Assembly: GCA_963709175.1 (NCBI GenBank) | Contig: CAVPVK010000015.1 | Coordinates: 310,001 to 374,000 of the forward strand | DNA from: JANXQG01 sp963709175 | GTDB taxonomy: Bacteria > Planctomycetota > Planctomycetia > Pirellulales > Thermoguttaceae | Direction of reading: 5' to 3' | DNA: 64,000 nucleotides | Shown here: piece after piece, positions 28,662-40,570 of the stretch | How the letters are laid out: each line of letters starts with the position of its first letter | How positions within the stretch are numbered: the first letter of the stretch is position 1 | Made by a program: the position numbers and the translations under genes | Notes under the pieces: model-generated | Database searches by the model: none | The model's input: only the letters and a program-made list of their open reading frames with translations | What the model was told of the DNA's origin: nothing

Positions 28662-31600
28662 ATGTCGTGGTTTCGCTTCGCCGGAACGTCGCGCGGGGGA
28701 AGGGATAATCTGGATCTTTGGAGTCAAATTTTTTCCCGGCCGCGGGCACGGTCACGCAAGCCCGGTTTCGATCGGCAGAATTGCCGCCGTTTGAGGATTG
28801 ACGAACTCGAATCCCGCTGCCTGCTCAGCATCACACCGGCCGATCTTTCGGCAGTCATCGTCAACCAGACTTTCGGCGCAACCCAAACTACAACCGCGGC
28901 CCACTCGGTCGCTTCCGACAACAGTGGCGACTTCGTCGTCACGTGGACCCGCGAGGATTCGGTGCTCAATATCGCGGGCCAGCCCATTATAAACCCGGCA
29001 ACAGGCAGTCCGTATGAAGTCTCCGACGTCTACGCGCGTTATTTCACTGACACGGTGGAGAAGATCACGTTGCCCGCGGGAACGACCAGTTTCTCGCTGA
29101 AGGACAACGACCAGACGATCGAGCAGATTTCGATCACCGCCGGGAGCGACCCTACGGGCGATCCCAATCCGGTCAACCCCGACATCGAGGGAACATTCAC
29201 GCTCTGGTACGACGCCAACGGCAATGGCACGATCGACACGAACCTGGTTGGTGTCGACGGCCAGCCTCAGAGCGAGTTGCTGACGGTCAATTACAGCGAG
29301 TTGGACCCCACGGCGGCCGCGCAACAAGTTCAAACCTGGTTGAACAACTTCCTTCCTGTGACTGGCACGAGCGACGCCACCCACGCGACAGTCAACGCCA
29401 TTGACCCGCACACGTTCGTCGTCGACTTCGGTACGGCCACCCAAGGCCTCGACCAGTCGAGTTTGTTGCAGTACCTCAGTCCCCAGTCGACGGCCCCCAT
29501 CGCCGACAGCACGCAAACCGGCGGCACGCTGGCCAACACGAACTTCACGGGCGGCTTCCTGCCCGCGGTGCAGGTGACAAATCTCGACCGGCCCTTCACA
29601 ATCGAGAACATCCCCGTTTCGACAACCAATCCCGATTTGACGGCCGAGGCCATCGCCAGCTATTTTTCGCCGCCGACCACTCCGGGCGATACAGCCGTCG
29701 CGCCGATAAATTTCCCCACGCCCAACGAGATTTCGCAAGCCAACACACTCGCGCCGTACTCGGAACCGGTCTCGACCAACGGCACGGTCAATACGACGCC
29801 GCTGCCGTTCGTAGAGGCCCAGCCGGTCGTGAGCGCCGGTGGCGCTTCGAGCGCAACGCAGTTCGATATCACCTTCACGGGAATTTCCGGGACGACTGTC
29901 GATGCCCCGGTCGTCGTCACCGACACCACGAATGCCGTCGGCGCCGTAAGCTACTCCGCATCGTTGAACTCTGAAGGCGTGGCCTACAATGCAGCGGGCG
30001 CCGCCGCCTATTCCGAGATCCTCAAGCAGACGGGCAACGAATTCGAGGTAAATCCGCCGCTGCCCACAAGCATTTACACCGAGAACATCGCGGCCGCCAA
30101 CAGCATCGAGCCGGCCGTGGCCATGGACGGGGCGGGCGATTTCATCGTCACTTGGACCGAGCAAATCCCCCAGGAAGATCGCGCCCAAGGACGTCACCAA
30201 CATCTACTTCCGCCGTTACGAGCCCATCGGCGACACCGATTCCTTCTCCGGCGTGCAGATTCCGGGCGAGGTCTTCAGCGACGTCCCGGACTACTCCGAT
30301 CAGTTGCTGAGCCTCGATTTCTCGGCAGGCAGTTCGAGCGTCCCCACGGGCAACACCGACACCTTTGAACTGCAGGTGGGAACGGTCACCACCGGCCCCA
30401 TCCTCTTCAACACGAACCCGGCAACTACGGCGGCCGCCATCCAGTCGGCACTGCTCACCGCCGGCTTCACGGGGGCGACGGTCAGCGCACAAACGACAAC
30501 GAACTCGACCACCGATTTCGATTTCCACGTCAGCTTCCTGGCCGACAGCGGCATCAGCAGCAGCATCCAATACGTGGCCACAACGACCAACGCCTTGCCG
30601 TCAACGGTGACGCTCACGACCACTGCCGCGCAGGGTGCCGCGGACGTACGGTTGTTGACCAATCCCACGCAGCAACTCCTCTTGACTTCAACCACGGCCA
30701 ATCCCGGCACGGGCACGTTCGAACTGCAGATCGGAACCGTGACCACCGGCGCGATTGCGTTCAACAGTGCCGCCCTGCCGAGCACGGCTTCCGCCATTCA
30801 AAGCGCGATCCAAAGCGCCGGCTTCATTGCGGCCACGGTTTCCGTCGATTCGGCCAGCACGGCGACACAGTTCCGCTTCGACATCGAGTTCGCCGGGGCC
30901 ACCGCCGGCGACGACCTGCCGGCCATCACCTTCGTGCCGGTGTCGCTGCCTTCCACCGTCACCGGCTCTATGTATTATCCTACGGGCGACCCGTACACCG
31001 AGTTGGCCAACGTCAACTACACCAACCCGCAGTACGAGCCCGACGTGGCCATGAACGTTGACGGCAGTTTCGTGATCGTCTGGGCAAATCAAGGCCCGGA
31101 CATCAGCTACTTCAACAACATCTCGATGGAGCGGTACGACAAGAATGGCAATCCCATCGCCTACGTCTCCTCGGTCAACGACGGGGCCCTGACGAACGAT
31201 GATTTTGCCCCATCGGTGGCCCTCGGGACCGACGGCAACGTGGTCGTGACCTATTCGGAAACCAACGCCATCGGCATCGCCCAGAACCCGACCGCCACCG
31301 CCACCATCTACGCCCGCGCCTTCTCTTCCCAATCGACTCCGCTGTGGAACCAGATCGAGATCGCCGCCAATGGCGCATTCAGCACCGTGAGCATGGACGG
31401 CCAGGACAATTTCATGGTCTCGTGGCAGGCTAATACCGACGCCGACGTCAACGGGCAGACGAGCGAAGGGGTTTACGCCGCCGAGTACGAAATCGAGAAT
31501 TATGGCATCTCTGGGGCGACCTTCGGGAATTCTGCCGTGTCGTCGTCTGCGGCGCAGCAATTAACCTTCTCGGTGACGAACGTGCCCGTTACCGGCACCT

Positions 31601-34600
31601 ACCAATTGCAGGTGGGAACGGTCACCACAAGCACGATCACGTTCAACAGCGCGACGCCAGGGGCTGCCGCGACCGCCATGCAGGCGGCGCTCGTGGCCTC
31701 GGGCTTCGCTGGGGCGAGGGTCGTCTATGCCCCGTCGCCCGCCTCGGCCGACACGTTCATTTACAACGTGTCGTTCACCACCGCCATATCGCCCGTGAAG
31801 TACGTGGCCAACGGCGTGCTGGCGGCGCCGACAACGCTGCGAAAGACCTACCGCGTCAACAGCACCAGTACGAACACCGGGTCTGAGACCGTATGGCCCT
31901 TCGACCAGTCGGCAGCCGACGTGCAGATGGATGTCAACGGAGACACGGCCTTCACCTACCAGGGCAACGGGCCGGCCGTCTCGGAAAACGTTGCTATCCC
32001 CGCGGCGTTCTTCGAGAAGTATTTCTCCTCGACGATGACCCAAGACCTGTCGTTTGATTTCGCGGGCGGGGTGCCCACCTTCACCTCGGCCAACGACCAG
32101 TTCTACCTGCAAGTCGGAACGACCACAACTGGCGAGATCACCTTCAGTTCGAACGCCACGACCACGGCGACCAACATCCGCAAGGCCCTGGCGACCGCCG
32201 GCTTTACCGGCGCTACGGTGACCGGCACTCTTGCCGGCAGCACGTACACGTTTGTCGTCACCTTCACCAACTTGACCGCGAACGAGCCGACCATCCAGTA
32301 CTTGGGGGCTTTGCCGTCTACGGTCACATTCGCCAATTCGGTCACCGCGGCTGCCGCCAGCCAGCAGCTGACTTTTACCGCCACCACCGTTCCGGTGAGC
32401 GGCGGCATCGAGTTGCAGGTGGGCACAGTCACCACGAATCCGATCTACTTCAATAGCGCAGATCCGACCGCCACCGCCGCCGCCATGCAGGCCGCGCTCG
32501 TGAAGGCCGGGTTTACGGGTGCGACGGTCACCGTCGACGCCTCGACCACGACGAACTCCTTCGTCTTCGACATAACATTCACCGCCTCCGAGGCGCCCAT
32601 CCAGATGGCCGCGGCGATTCCCGCGCTGCCCAGCACCGTCATCTTCACGGAGACGACCACCACCCAGGTACAAAACGCCGACCTCCTGCAATTTTTCAAT
32701 CCCTATCAAGGCTTCGGACTGGGGTCCGACTTCCCGTTTCTCGTGCAGGATCCGCTTTACAAGGCTCAGAACGAGAACGTCGACACGGCCATTGGCCAGG
32801 CCCTGTTCTTTATTGAAGGGGAAGGCGCCACGAATGAGCAACTCGGCCGACTCCAAGCCATTTTTAACGACGTCGCCGGCCTGCTCCGCGGCGACTCCAA
32901 CGGCATCCTGATGACGCAGGTCGACGCTAATTCAGAGGATTCCTTGGGCCAACAGCAGGCGACCTATTCAGACAACATCGTCAGCACCCAGCGCGACGGC
33001 CAGGACCAGCGCTACTACATTACCGTGCCCACCGACGTGCAAATGGGCAGCTTTCAACTCCAACTCATCGTCAGCCCTAGCGGTGGCACACAGCCGGCCG
33101 ACGTGGTGTCATTCCAAATCACCACCGGCACCATCAACATGCCGTCTACCGCCCCTGGGGCGCCCGGCGGCCCCATTAACACGACGACGACGATGGACGA
33201 CATCGCCACCGAAATCGACGCGGCACTCGGAACGATCTGGCCGGGAACGATTCCTACGTCCGGCGCGGTTGACGTGCGGCTTGTTCCCGCAAGCGAAATC
33301 TCCGCCCGCAACGGCACTATATTTCAGCTCCCCCAGGCTACGATCCTGGCCGAGAAGCCGACGGTGACTGTGCCTGGGACGACGGCGACTCCGCCGACCC
33401 TTGTGAGCAAGGAACCGCCCTTCATCTTCGAGCTGCTTTTCCAAGGACAAGCCAACGACGTTAACATTGCAGTGAACGTGGTCAACGCCAACGACGAGCA
33501 GTGGGTGGACGTGCCGACCGTGAGCAACAACACGGTCACCTACACAGAAACCTTGGAAGCCGCCAGTCCGGTGGTGGCCACGTTGGGCGACTACGCGGGC
33601 GAGCAGGGTTCGAACCAATCCAACGCCGCCTTGGCCATGGATTCCGAGGGCGACATGGTGGCCGCCTATACGAACCAGCCCTTGCAGACCGATGGCTCGA
33701 GTCCAATCGACGCCAACGGAGACATTACCGACCAGGGCATTTATGCGGAGCAACTGGACGAGACGACGAATATCGCCGGTCCGCAGGTCGTTGATTGGAC
33801 CGACTCCAACGGCACCGACCTGCTCAAGGGCGGCACCGCCGTGGGCGTCGATTCCCAGTACTTCGTGCTGACCTTCGACCAGGCGATGCTGGCCGACAAC
33901 CCGGCATTGGACTCCGACAGCGTTTTCGATCTGGCCAACTACCAGCTCTACAATGCCAACGGCACGTTGATGACCAACGCCTTTACCACGGCCAACTACG
34001 GCCTGAGCGAAGTGGCGGCGATGGCCACCAGCACTCCCGGCTTCACCACCAACCTCGATTCCTACATCCCCGATAACAAGTTTGAGGTGGTGCTGACCCT
34101 CAACAGCACGCTGCCCAACGGCACGTACACCTTGGAGGTCCTCAATGCCATTCGGGCCACGTCGACCAGTGCCGGTCAGACGGGCCTGGCCAACATCTAC
34201 GGTTCGCCGCTGAACCTCACGGGTTACAACCCCTCCGGATCGGACTTCATCGAGACGGTGACGATCAGCGGTTCTTTGAACCCGGGCACGGCCGCCGGTT
34301 CCACCGGGATTGACGGCGACGGACACTCCCGTCAACGCCATTCGCGGCGGCATGCAGATCGATCCGTCGGTCGCCACCAGCGCCAGCGGAGACTACGTCG
34401 TCGTCTGGACAAGCGTCGTCGGCGGGCAGACGAACATCGTCGGCCAACTGTACAAGTCGTCGGGTACGGAGATCGGCACGGAATTCACCGTCAATCAGAC
34501 CGCGTCGACCTCGTGGAGCAATCCTTCCGTGGCTATGGACTCCGACGGCGCCTTTGTCGTCACCTGGTCGGGGGCTGGACCGGGTTCCAACGCGACATTC

Positions 34601-37600
34601 GACCCCTCGGATGTTTACGCCCGGCAGTTCAACGCCTATGGTCAGGCCGTCACCAGCCAATTCCTTGTGGACCTGTACGTGGCTGGCGCCCAGCAACCCG
34701 GCACGCAGGCTCAGTCGACCGTAGCGATGGCCCCCGATGGGACTTACGTCATTGCTTGGTCCACGACGCCGATCACCGTAAGCAATGAGAACACGCCACC
34801 GGAGGCGATCTACGCTCGGGAATACTCCTCTGCCGGCGCGCCGTTGAGTAACGAGTTCCAGGTCAGTTCGAGCTCGGCTGGCTACGCCCAGAGCCTTCCC
34901 GACGTGGCCATGGACGCCAACGACGATTTCGTGGTCGTGTGGGAGGGCGATGAGGAAAGCTCGCAGTGGGGCGTTTACGGCGACTACTTTACCTCCAATG
35001 GTTCTAGCACGTCGCCTGCCTGGAGTTCCACCGGACCTAAGCTGCTGAACAATTCGCCCAATACCCGCAGTAGCTTCTCGGCCATGAAGGCCATTGATCT
35101 GCACGACACTGGACCGCGGGTGGCCATGGATTTGGCCGGGGCCTTTGTGGTGACTTGGGCCAATTTCGTCAACCCCACCGAGGGCTACGACATTTTCGCC
35201 CAGCAGTTCGCGCCGGCGCCTCGGCTACCAGTTCCGTCTTCCAGGTCAACGACGTCAGCAAGACCAACACGAATATCGGTTGGCAGGTGATGCCCTCCGT
35301 GGGCATGGATGATTCTGGCGACTACACGGTTGTTTGGACGAGCTACGGCCAGGACAACGCCGAAGACGGCCAGCCAAGCGTACTTGACTACGGCATTTAC
35401 GCCCGCATGTACAATGCCAACGGTACTCCGCTGGCAATCGCTCCGACTGAATTCCGGGTCAACGCCACGACTGCCGGCAACCAGGTGGCCCCGGCGGTCG
35501 CCTCCAACGATCCCGACGAGGACTCGATCGTGGCCTGGGTCGGTCCGGACACGAAGGCCGCGGGAACCACTGCGGTATTTGTCCGCAATATCGATCCGCC
35601 CTTCGGAACCGCGTCTGCCGTGGTGACCAAGAGTGTCGCGCCGGCGATATCGGCCAACCCCGGCAATCAGTCGGTCAGCGCCGGTCAGACGGTCAACCTC
35701 ACGGCCATCGCGACAGGCACGCCCGCCCCTACGGTGCAGTGGCAAAGCAGCACCAATGGCGGCTCTTCGTTCACTAATATCTCCGGAGCTACGTCAACCA
35801 CGTACTCGTTCACGGCGACGGCGACGCAGTCGGGCGACGAGTATCGAGCCGTATTCACCAACAGCGTCGGCACCGCCACTTCGTCGGCGGCCACGTTGGT
35901 AGTCAACAACGCACCGGCAGTTACGACCAATCCGAACAACCAGACGATCGTTGCCGGCCAACCGGTGAGCTTCACGGCCGCCGCGTCGGGCACGCCCGCT
36001 CCCACTGTGCAGTGGGAGGTTAGCACTAACGGCGGTTCCACCTATACGAACGTGTCCGGTGCGTCATCGCCCACATATACCTTCACGACGGCCGCCACTC
36101 AATCGGGCTATTGGTACCGCGCGGTCTTCACCAACGCTGCGGGTTCGGCCACGTCGCCGGCCGTCATGTTGACAGTCCTCGTGCCGCCGGTCGTGACCAC
36201 CAACCCAAGCAGCCAGGCAATCACGGCTGGCCAGGCGGCCACCTTCACGGCCGCGGCTTCGGGTTCGCCCGCGCCGAGCATCCAGTGGCAGGTGAGCACC
36301 AACGGCGGCACGACCTACACAAGCATCCCGGGCGCGTCGTCGGCCAGCTACTCGTTTACAACTTACGTCTCCCAGGCGGGCTACATGTACCGCGCTGTCT
36401 TCACCAGCGGCGCTGGCACGGCGACCACCAGCGGCGCCACGCTATCGGTAAACGTTCCCCCGGCCGTCACCGGCAGCCCCAGCAGCCAGACCGTTGCCGC
36501 CGGCCAGACCGTCACCCTTTCGGCGGCCGCCTCCGGCGCGCCCGCACCGACCGTGCAGTGGCAGTACAGCATAAACGGGACGACCTATTCGAATATTTCC
36601 GGCGCCACGTCGGCGACGTTCTCGTTCACCCCAGCGGCCAACCAGACTGGTTACCAGTACCGCGCGGTCTTCACCAATGCGGCCGGATCGGCCACCAGCG
36701 GGGCGGCCACGCTAACGGTTTACGTCCTGCCTGTCGTGACGAGCTATCCCAGCAGCCAGACGGTGGCCATAGGCCAGACGGTCAGCTTCACGGCCGCCGC
36801 CACTGGCACTCCCACTCCGGCCGTGCAGTGGCAGGTCAGCAGCAACGGCGGCACGACCTATGCCAACGTGTCCGGCGCTACCTCGACCACATATTCCTTT
36901 ACATCGAGCGCGTCGCAGTCGGGCTACATGTATCGCGCGGTCTTCACCAACGCTGCGGGCGCCACCGACAGTACAGCAGCCGTATTGACGGTCGACTCGG
37001 CGCCGGTCGCGACCACCAATCCCGCCGGCCAGACGGCTGTCTACGGCAATTCGGCGACCTTTACGGCGGCCGCTTCGGGCTCGCCCGCACCTACGGTGCA
37101 GTGGCAGGTCAGCGCCAACGGCGGTGCGAGCTTTATGAACATCTCCGGCGCTACGTCCACCAGCCTGACGGTGACGGCCGTACAAACGGGTTATCAATAT
37201 CGAGCGGTTTTCACCAACAGCGTAGGTACGGCAACCACGACGGCGGCCGCGTTGACTGTTATTGTGCCGCCGGTTGTTACCACCAACCCGGCCAGCCTGT
37301 CAGTCACTTCCGGCCAGACGGCCACTTTCACGGCCGCCGCCAGCGGCACACCGGCGCCCACGGTGCAGTGGCAAGTCAGCGCCAACGGCGGTGCGACCTA
37401 TGCCAATGTTTCCGGTGCGACGTCGACCACCTATAGCCTCACGCCGACGACTGCACAATCGGGCTACCGGTACCGTGCCGTCTTCACCAATAGCGCTGGC
37501 TCGGCAACGACTGCTGTCGCCACGTTGACGCTAGTCGGAGCGCCGGTTGTGACGGCCAGCCCCGTCAGCCAGTCGGTTACTGCTGGCCAGACGGTTGCTT

Positions 37601-38499
37601 TCACGGCCGCCGCCAGCAGCTCGCCATCGCCCACGGTACAGTGGCAAGTCAGTACCAACGGCGGTTCGAGCTATGCCAATATTTCTGGTGCGACGTCCAC
37701 GACCTATAGCCTCACGCCGACGACTGCACAGTCGGCCTACATGTACCGCGCCGTCTTCACCAACAGCGTAGGCTCGGCAACGACTACCGCCGCGACGTTA
37801 ACGGTAATTGGCTCGCCGGTCTTGACGACCAGTCCCGTCAGCCAGTCGGTTACTGTCGGCCAGACGGCCACGTTCACGGCCGCCGCCAGCGGCTCGCCAT
37901 CGCCCACGGTACAATGGCAGGTCAGCACCAACGGCGGCACAAGCTACATCAGTATTTCTGGGGCGACCAGTGTCACGTACGCCTTCTCGGCCACCACTTC
38001 GCAGTCCGGTTTCCTGTACCGCGCGGTATTTACCAATAGCGCGGGCTCGGTGACTACCAGCGCCGCCAAGTTGACCGTCAATCCTTTGGTGGTTTCGATA
38101 CCCAAACTACCGACGATCGGCGGATCGATATCGAGCTCGTTGACCGCAAACACCAGCGGCACTACAGGCGGGTCGACGACCAGTTCATCGGGCACCTCGA
38201 CAACCGGCGCGACAACCACCACCGGTTCGACAAGTACAACCGGCTCAACAACCACCACCGGTTCGACGAGTACAACCAGCTCGACAACCACCACCGGTTC
38301 GACAAGTACAACCGGTTCGACAACCACCACCGGTTCGACAACCACCACCGGCTCGACAAGTACCACCGGTTCGACAACTACAACGTCCAGTACGGGATCA
38401 ACAAGGACGCCGGTCCTGAATCTGCCCCCGTCAATACACGTGACCAGCGGCCTCAACCCGGAAGCCGTTGACGTCGTGCTAGTCAAGGGCATTACCTGA
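28662..38499 (+). CDS. Giant planctomycete surface protein with Ig-like repeats, three frame breaks
   Basis: About 3,280 residues. The ATG at 28662 follows GAGGGAGG and is preferred over 28638. The N-terminus carries the planctomycete export-associated motif RLRIDELESRCLLS. Next come about a dozen units of the type AMDSDGAFVVTWSG (propeller-like) mixed with about five units like LQVGTVTTGPILFNTNPAT followed by AAAIQSALLTAGFTGATV. The last third is nine Ig-like repeats of about 90 residues (35638-38086), then a Thr/Ser/Gly stalk and a short end. The frame changes near 30181 (CGCGCC), about 34310, and 35210 (CGCGCC). Coding sequence of the same repeat families continues across each, so a single gene is likely. 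It is probably secreted or cell-surface, structural or adhesive. A hairpin follows at 38536. Confidence 0.82.
35638..38086 (+). repeat. Nine tandem Ig-like coding repeats
   Basis: Nine consecutive units of about 267-273 bp encoding domains of the form NPSSQTVTAGQTVTFTAAAS, then GTPAPTVQWQVSTNGG, SGATSTTYSFT and YRAVFTNSAGSATT. Neighbouring units share long near-identical DNA stretches, particularly units 7 to 9 (about 37270-38070), which suggests recent tandem amplification. These regions are recombination-prone and hard to assemble. Confidence 0.9.
38206..38385 (+). repeat. 18-bp coding minisatellite (Thr/Ser/Gly stalk)
   Basis: Ten 18-bp units alternating mainly between GSTSTT and GSTTTT codons (GGTTCGACAAGTACAACC type). 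They encode an extended, probably O-glycosylatable linker between the last Ig-like repeat and the C-terminus of the giant protein. Copy number is likely variable between strains. Confidence 0.9.
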
Positions 38500-38872
38500 T
38501 ATAGGACTTGCGGGAAGAATTGCACGGCGTTCGTGGTCCCGGGTTCAGTCGGAATCCGGGGATTCTGGCTGAAGCCGGGACTACGAGCGCTGTCTTCTTA
38601 CTCCTAAATTCTGAGCTTTGGTGGACGCTTCCGGCTAGTTTCGTTCGTCCTTTTCACTACGGCTGGCTTCGTCACTAAGTCTTTGCTATATTATCCAGTC
38701 TATCACAGCATCCCAATCTGCTGCGTTGCAACCGTAATTTTCCGCAAGGTTTGCCTTTCTTACTCAACTGGAATCGCCAGTACATCCGATATATTCGTCA
38801 CATACAGTACCAGGATGCTCCATTGGGGCAGAATTCTGGGTCATACTCCAATCCGTCACGGGAGTACATGTG
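38500..38872. other. Intergenic region before BBP7 gene
   Basis: 373 bp between two plus-strand genes. Its first part contains the long hairpin at 38536-38581. The remainder is AT-richer and must hold the promoter of the BBP7 gene, but I find no convincing -35/-10 pair. Confidence 0.5.
38536..38581 (+). terminator. Long nested hairpin after giant gene
   Basis: GTCCCGG pairs with CCGGGAC, TTCAG with CTGAA and GAATCC with GGATTC, a 46-nt nested stem starting 37 bp after the stop codon. It lacks a clear T-run. It may be a terminator or an mRNA-stabilising 3' structure. Confidence 0.5.
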
Positions 38873-40063
38873 ATGTTGTCGAATCGGATCAGCTTGGGAC
38901 TCGCGGCCTTTCTGTTGGTGGTTTCGGCCGGCATTTCGGCCTATGGTCAGGACCACGAGGTTCAGGGTCTGGATTTCTTTGAGCCCGCCGACTTGGCGCC
39001 CTATGACAATTGGGCGGAGCCGCGGCAGGGACTTTTCTTCACCTTCGATGGCTTGTACTGGCACATTTCCCCGCCAAACAAGACGACGATCGGCGACCCG
39101 ACGCTAGTGCCCACGGTCTACTACGGGAGCCTGGCGAACGCCGTCACGGAGACCAATTCGCTGGACACTAGCGCCGAGAACCTTTGGAAGTGGGGCGACC
39201 GCACGGAAATCGGCTACATGATCAACGAGCACCACGGATTCATGTTCACCGGCTTTCTCACTGAGAGCCAGACGAGCGAGACCTCCGCCGCCAACGTCAA
39301 CGTCGTCTTCGACGATCCCCTCACTGCCAATGGAAACCACCTCCTCAACACCCTGCTGCCCGATGGGAACATCGGCCGCACGCCCGTCACCTTTAGTAGC
39401 ATGTACGTGCAGGACAAACCCCGCATGGGCGGCGTAGAGGCTTTGTACATCTACCGCATGACCGAATGCCCGCTAGGCGGCAATCTGGAGTTTACACTCG
39501 GCGGCCGCTACCTGGAGATCAAGGACCAGTTCTGGGTTGACGCCCGCGGCGGCAACCTGACCGACTCGGACTGGAATACGACGGCCCATAATGAAATCTC
39601 CGGCCCGGAACTCGGCATGAGATACTACCAGCCCTGCGGACGGTTCGGCATCTCGGCCGAGACCCGCTTCACCGCCGGCATCAACGCCCAGTCGATTCTC
39701 CAGACTGGCATCCTCGCCGCGGGTCTGAATGCCCCCAATCCCACGGAAGCCCAACAGGCGGCCGAGGGTCTTTCGCCCAGCTACCAGTATCCAACGCTGA
39801 TGAGTGCGACGAGTTTCATCCACTCCACGCACTGGGTCGAATTCTCGCCCGTCGTCGAGTTGAGGGTGGAAGGTCACTTGCAGTTGACCAACCTGATTTC
39901 GGTGAAGGCCGGCTACACGGGCTTGTTCGTCAACAACGTGGCGCGGTCGGCGGACATGATCCTGTACCAGGTGCCGAGCATGGGCATCACGCGAGACTTG
40001 AACGGGAACCTGCAGCCAATTTATGCCCAGGGTTTGAACTTGAGCATCGAGTTCAACCGGTAA
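38873..40063 (+). CDS. BBP7-family outer-membrane beta-barrel protein
   Basis: 396 residues from the ATG at 38873 (GGGAG upstream); the GTG at 38870 is an alternative. A signal peptide is clear: MLSNRISLGLAAFLLVVSAG ending in ISAYGQ. The mature protein alternates polar and aromatic residues in beta-strands: GLFFTFDGLYWHISPP, GYMINEHHGFMFTGFL, GGVEALYIYRM, LEFTLGGRYLEIKDQFWVDA, HWVEFSPVVELRVEGHLQLT and the terminal strand GLNLSIEFNR. This matches the planctomycete BBP7 outer-membrane barrel family, whose precise function is not established. A paralogue lies at 62200-63789. Confidence 0.8.
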   Translation: MLSNRISLGLAAFLLVVSAGISAYGQDHEVQGLDFFEPADLAPYDNWAEPRQGLFFTFDGLYWHISPPNKTTIGDPTLVPTVYYGSLANAVTETNSLDTSAENLWKWGDRTEIGYMINEHHGFMFTGFLTESQTSETSAANVNVVFDDPLTANGNHLLNTLLPDGNIGRTPVTFSSMYVQDKPRMGGVEALYIYRMTECPLGGNLEFTLGGRYLEIKDQFWVDARGGNLTDSDWNTTAHNEISGPELGMRYYQPCGRFGISAETRFTAGINAQSILQTGILAAGLNAPNPTEAQQAAEGLSPSYQYPTLMSATSFIHSTHWVEFSPVVELRVEGHLQLTNLISVKAGYTGLFVNNVARSADMILYQVPSMGITRDLNGNLQPIYAQGLNLSIEFNR

Positions 40064-40245
40064 GGAGCAAGGGGAAAGGGCTCCGCATGCGAAACCAGCG
40101 GGGTCCGCGACGGCAAGCAGCGGACTTTGCCACGGTGGAAAATGGCGGGACACCCGCTTGCGGGTCGATGCCGTTCCAGCGGCTCCGGAACGCCCCCGCA
40201 AGCGGTTGTCTCGCGGTCCTGGCACTCTTATGGTCGTGACGGACG

Positions 40246-40286
40246 TCGGGGCAGCAGGCCTTTTGGGCTGCTGCCCCGATTGTTTG
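40246..40286 (+). terminator. Rho-independent terminator, probably bidirectional
   Basis: TCGGGGCAGCAG and CTGCTGCCCCGA form a perfect 12-bp stem (40246-40257 with 40268-40279) around a GCCTTTTGGG loop, followed by TTGTTT. It lies between the convergent BBP7 gene and the small minus-strand gene at 40303. The rest of 40064-40302 shows no gene. Confidence 0.8.
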
Positions 40287-40302
40287 GTATCGTGACCCGC
40301 AG

Positions 40303-40530
40303 CTACTTGCCGTGGGCCGCTTGTTTCCTCGCGCTTGCTTTCGGCGGTGCAAGCTTCTTGGTCTGGATCTTTCGCAGTTCGGTCAACTCTCCGTCCAAAC
40401 GATGCCGCAAGGGACTTTCGGGCCGCAGTTCCTCGAGCAGGGCCTCAGCCCGGCTAAAGGTTTCTTCATTGATCTGCTGATCGCGAAAAAGAGCTCGCCA
40501 CGTCCGCTGGATTTCATTTTCAGTAAGCAA
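40303..40530 (-). CDS. Small helical hypothetical protein
   Basis: 75 residues from a TTG at 40530 preceded by GAGGTG; no ATG is available near it, and the longer frame to 40680 reads as non-coding. The sequence is charged and helical (ENEIQRTWRALFRDQQINEE, TFSRAEALLEELRPESPLRH) with a basic tail of Lys, Pro and Ala. No known motif, signal peptide or membrane helix. It lies 40 bp after the acyl-AMP ligase fusion gene on the same strand and may be co-transcribed with it. I do not recognise a function. Confidence 0.6.
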   Translation of the reverse strand: MLTENEIQRTWRALFRDQQINEETFSRAEALLEELRPESPLRHRLDGELTELRKIQTKKLAPPKASARKQAAHGK

Positions 40531-40570
40531 TCTTTCACCTCGTAAGTGGGCTGCTCGACAACAAGACTTG

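Noticed and set aside
28752..30203. Long minus-strand frame over the giant gene
   Set aside because: Antisense artefact of GC-rich, repeat-coding DNA; the translation is Arg/Gly/Val-rich without motifs.
33109..34377. 422-codon minus-strand frame
   Set aside because: Same reason: shadow of the giant gene's repeat-coding strand.
35638..38086. CRISPR-like regular repeats
   Set aside because: The periodicity is about 270 bp and in frame; it encodes Ig-like domains.
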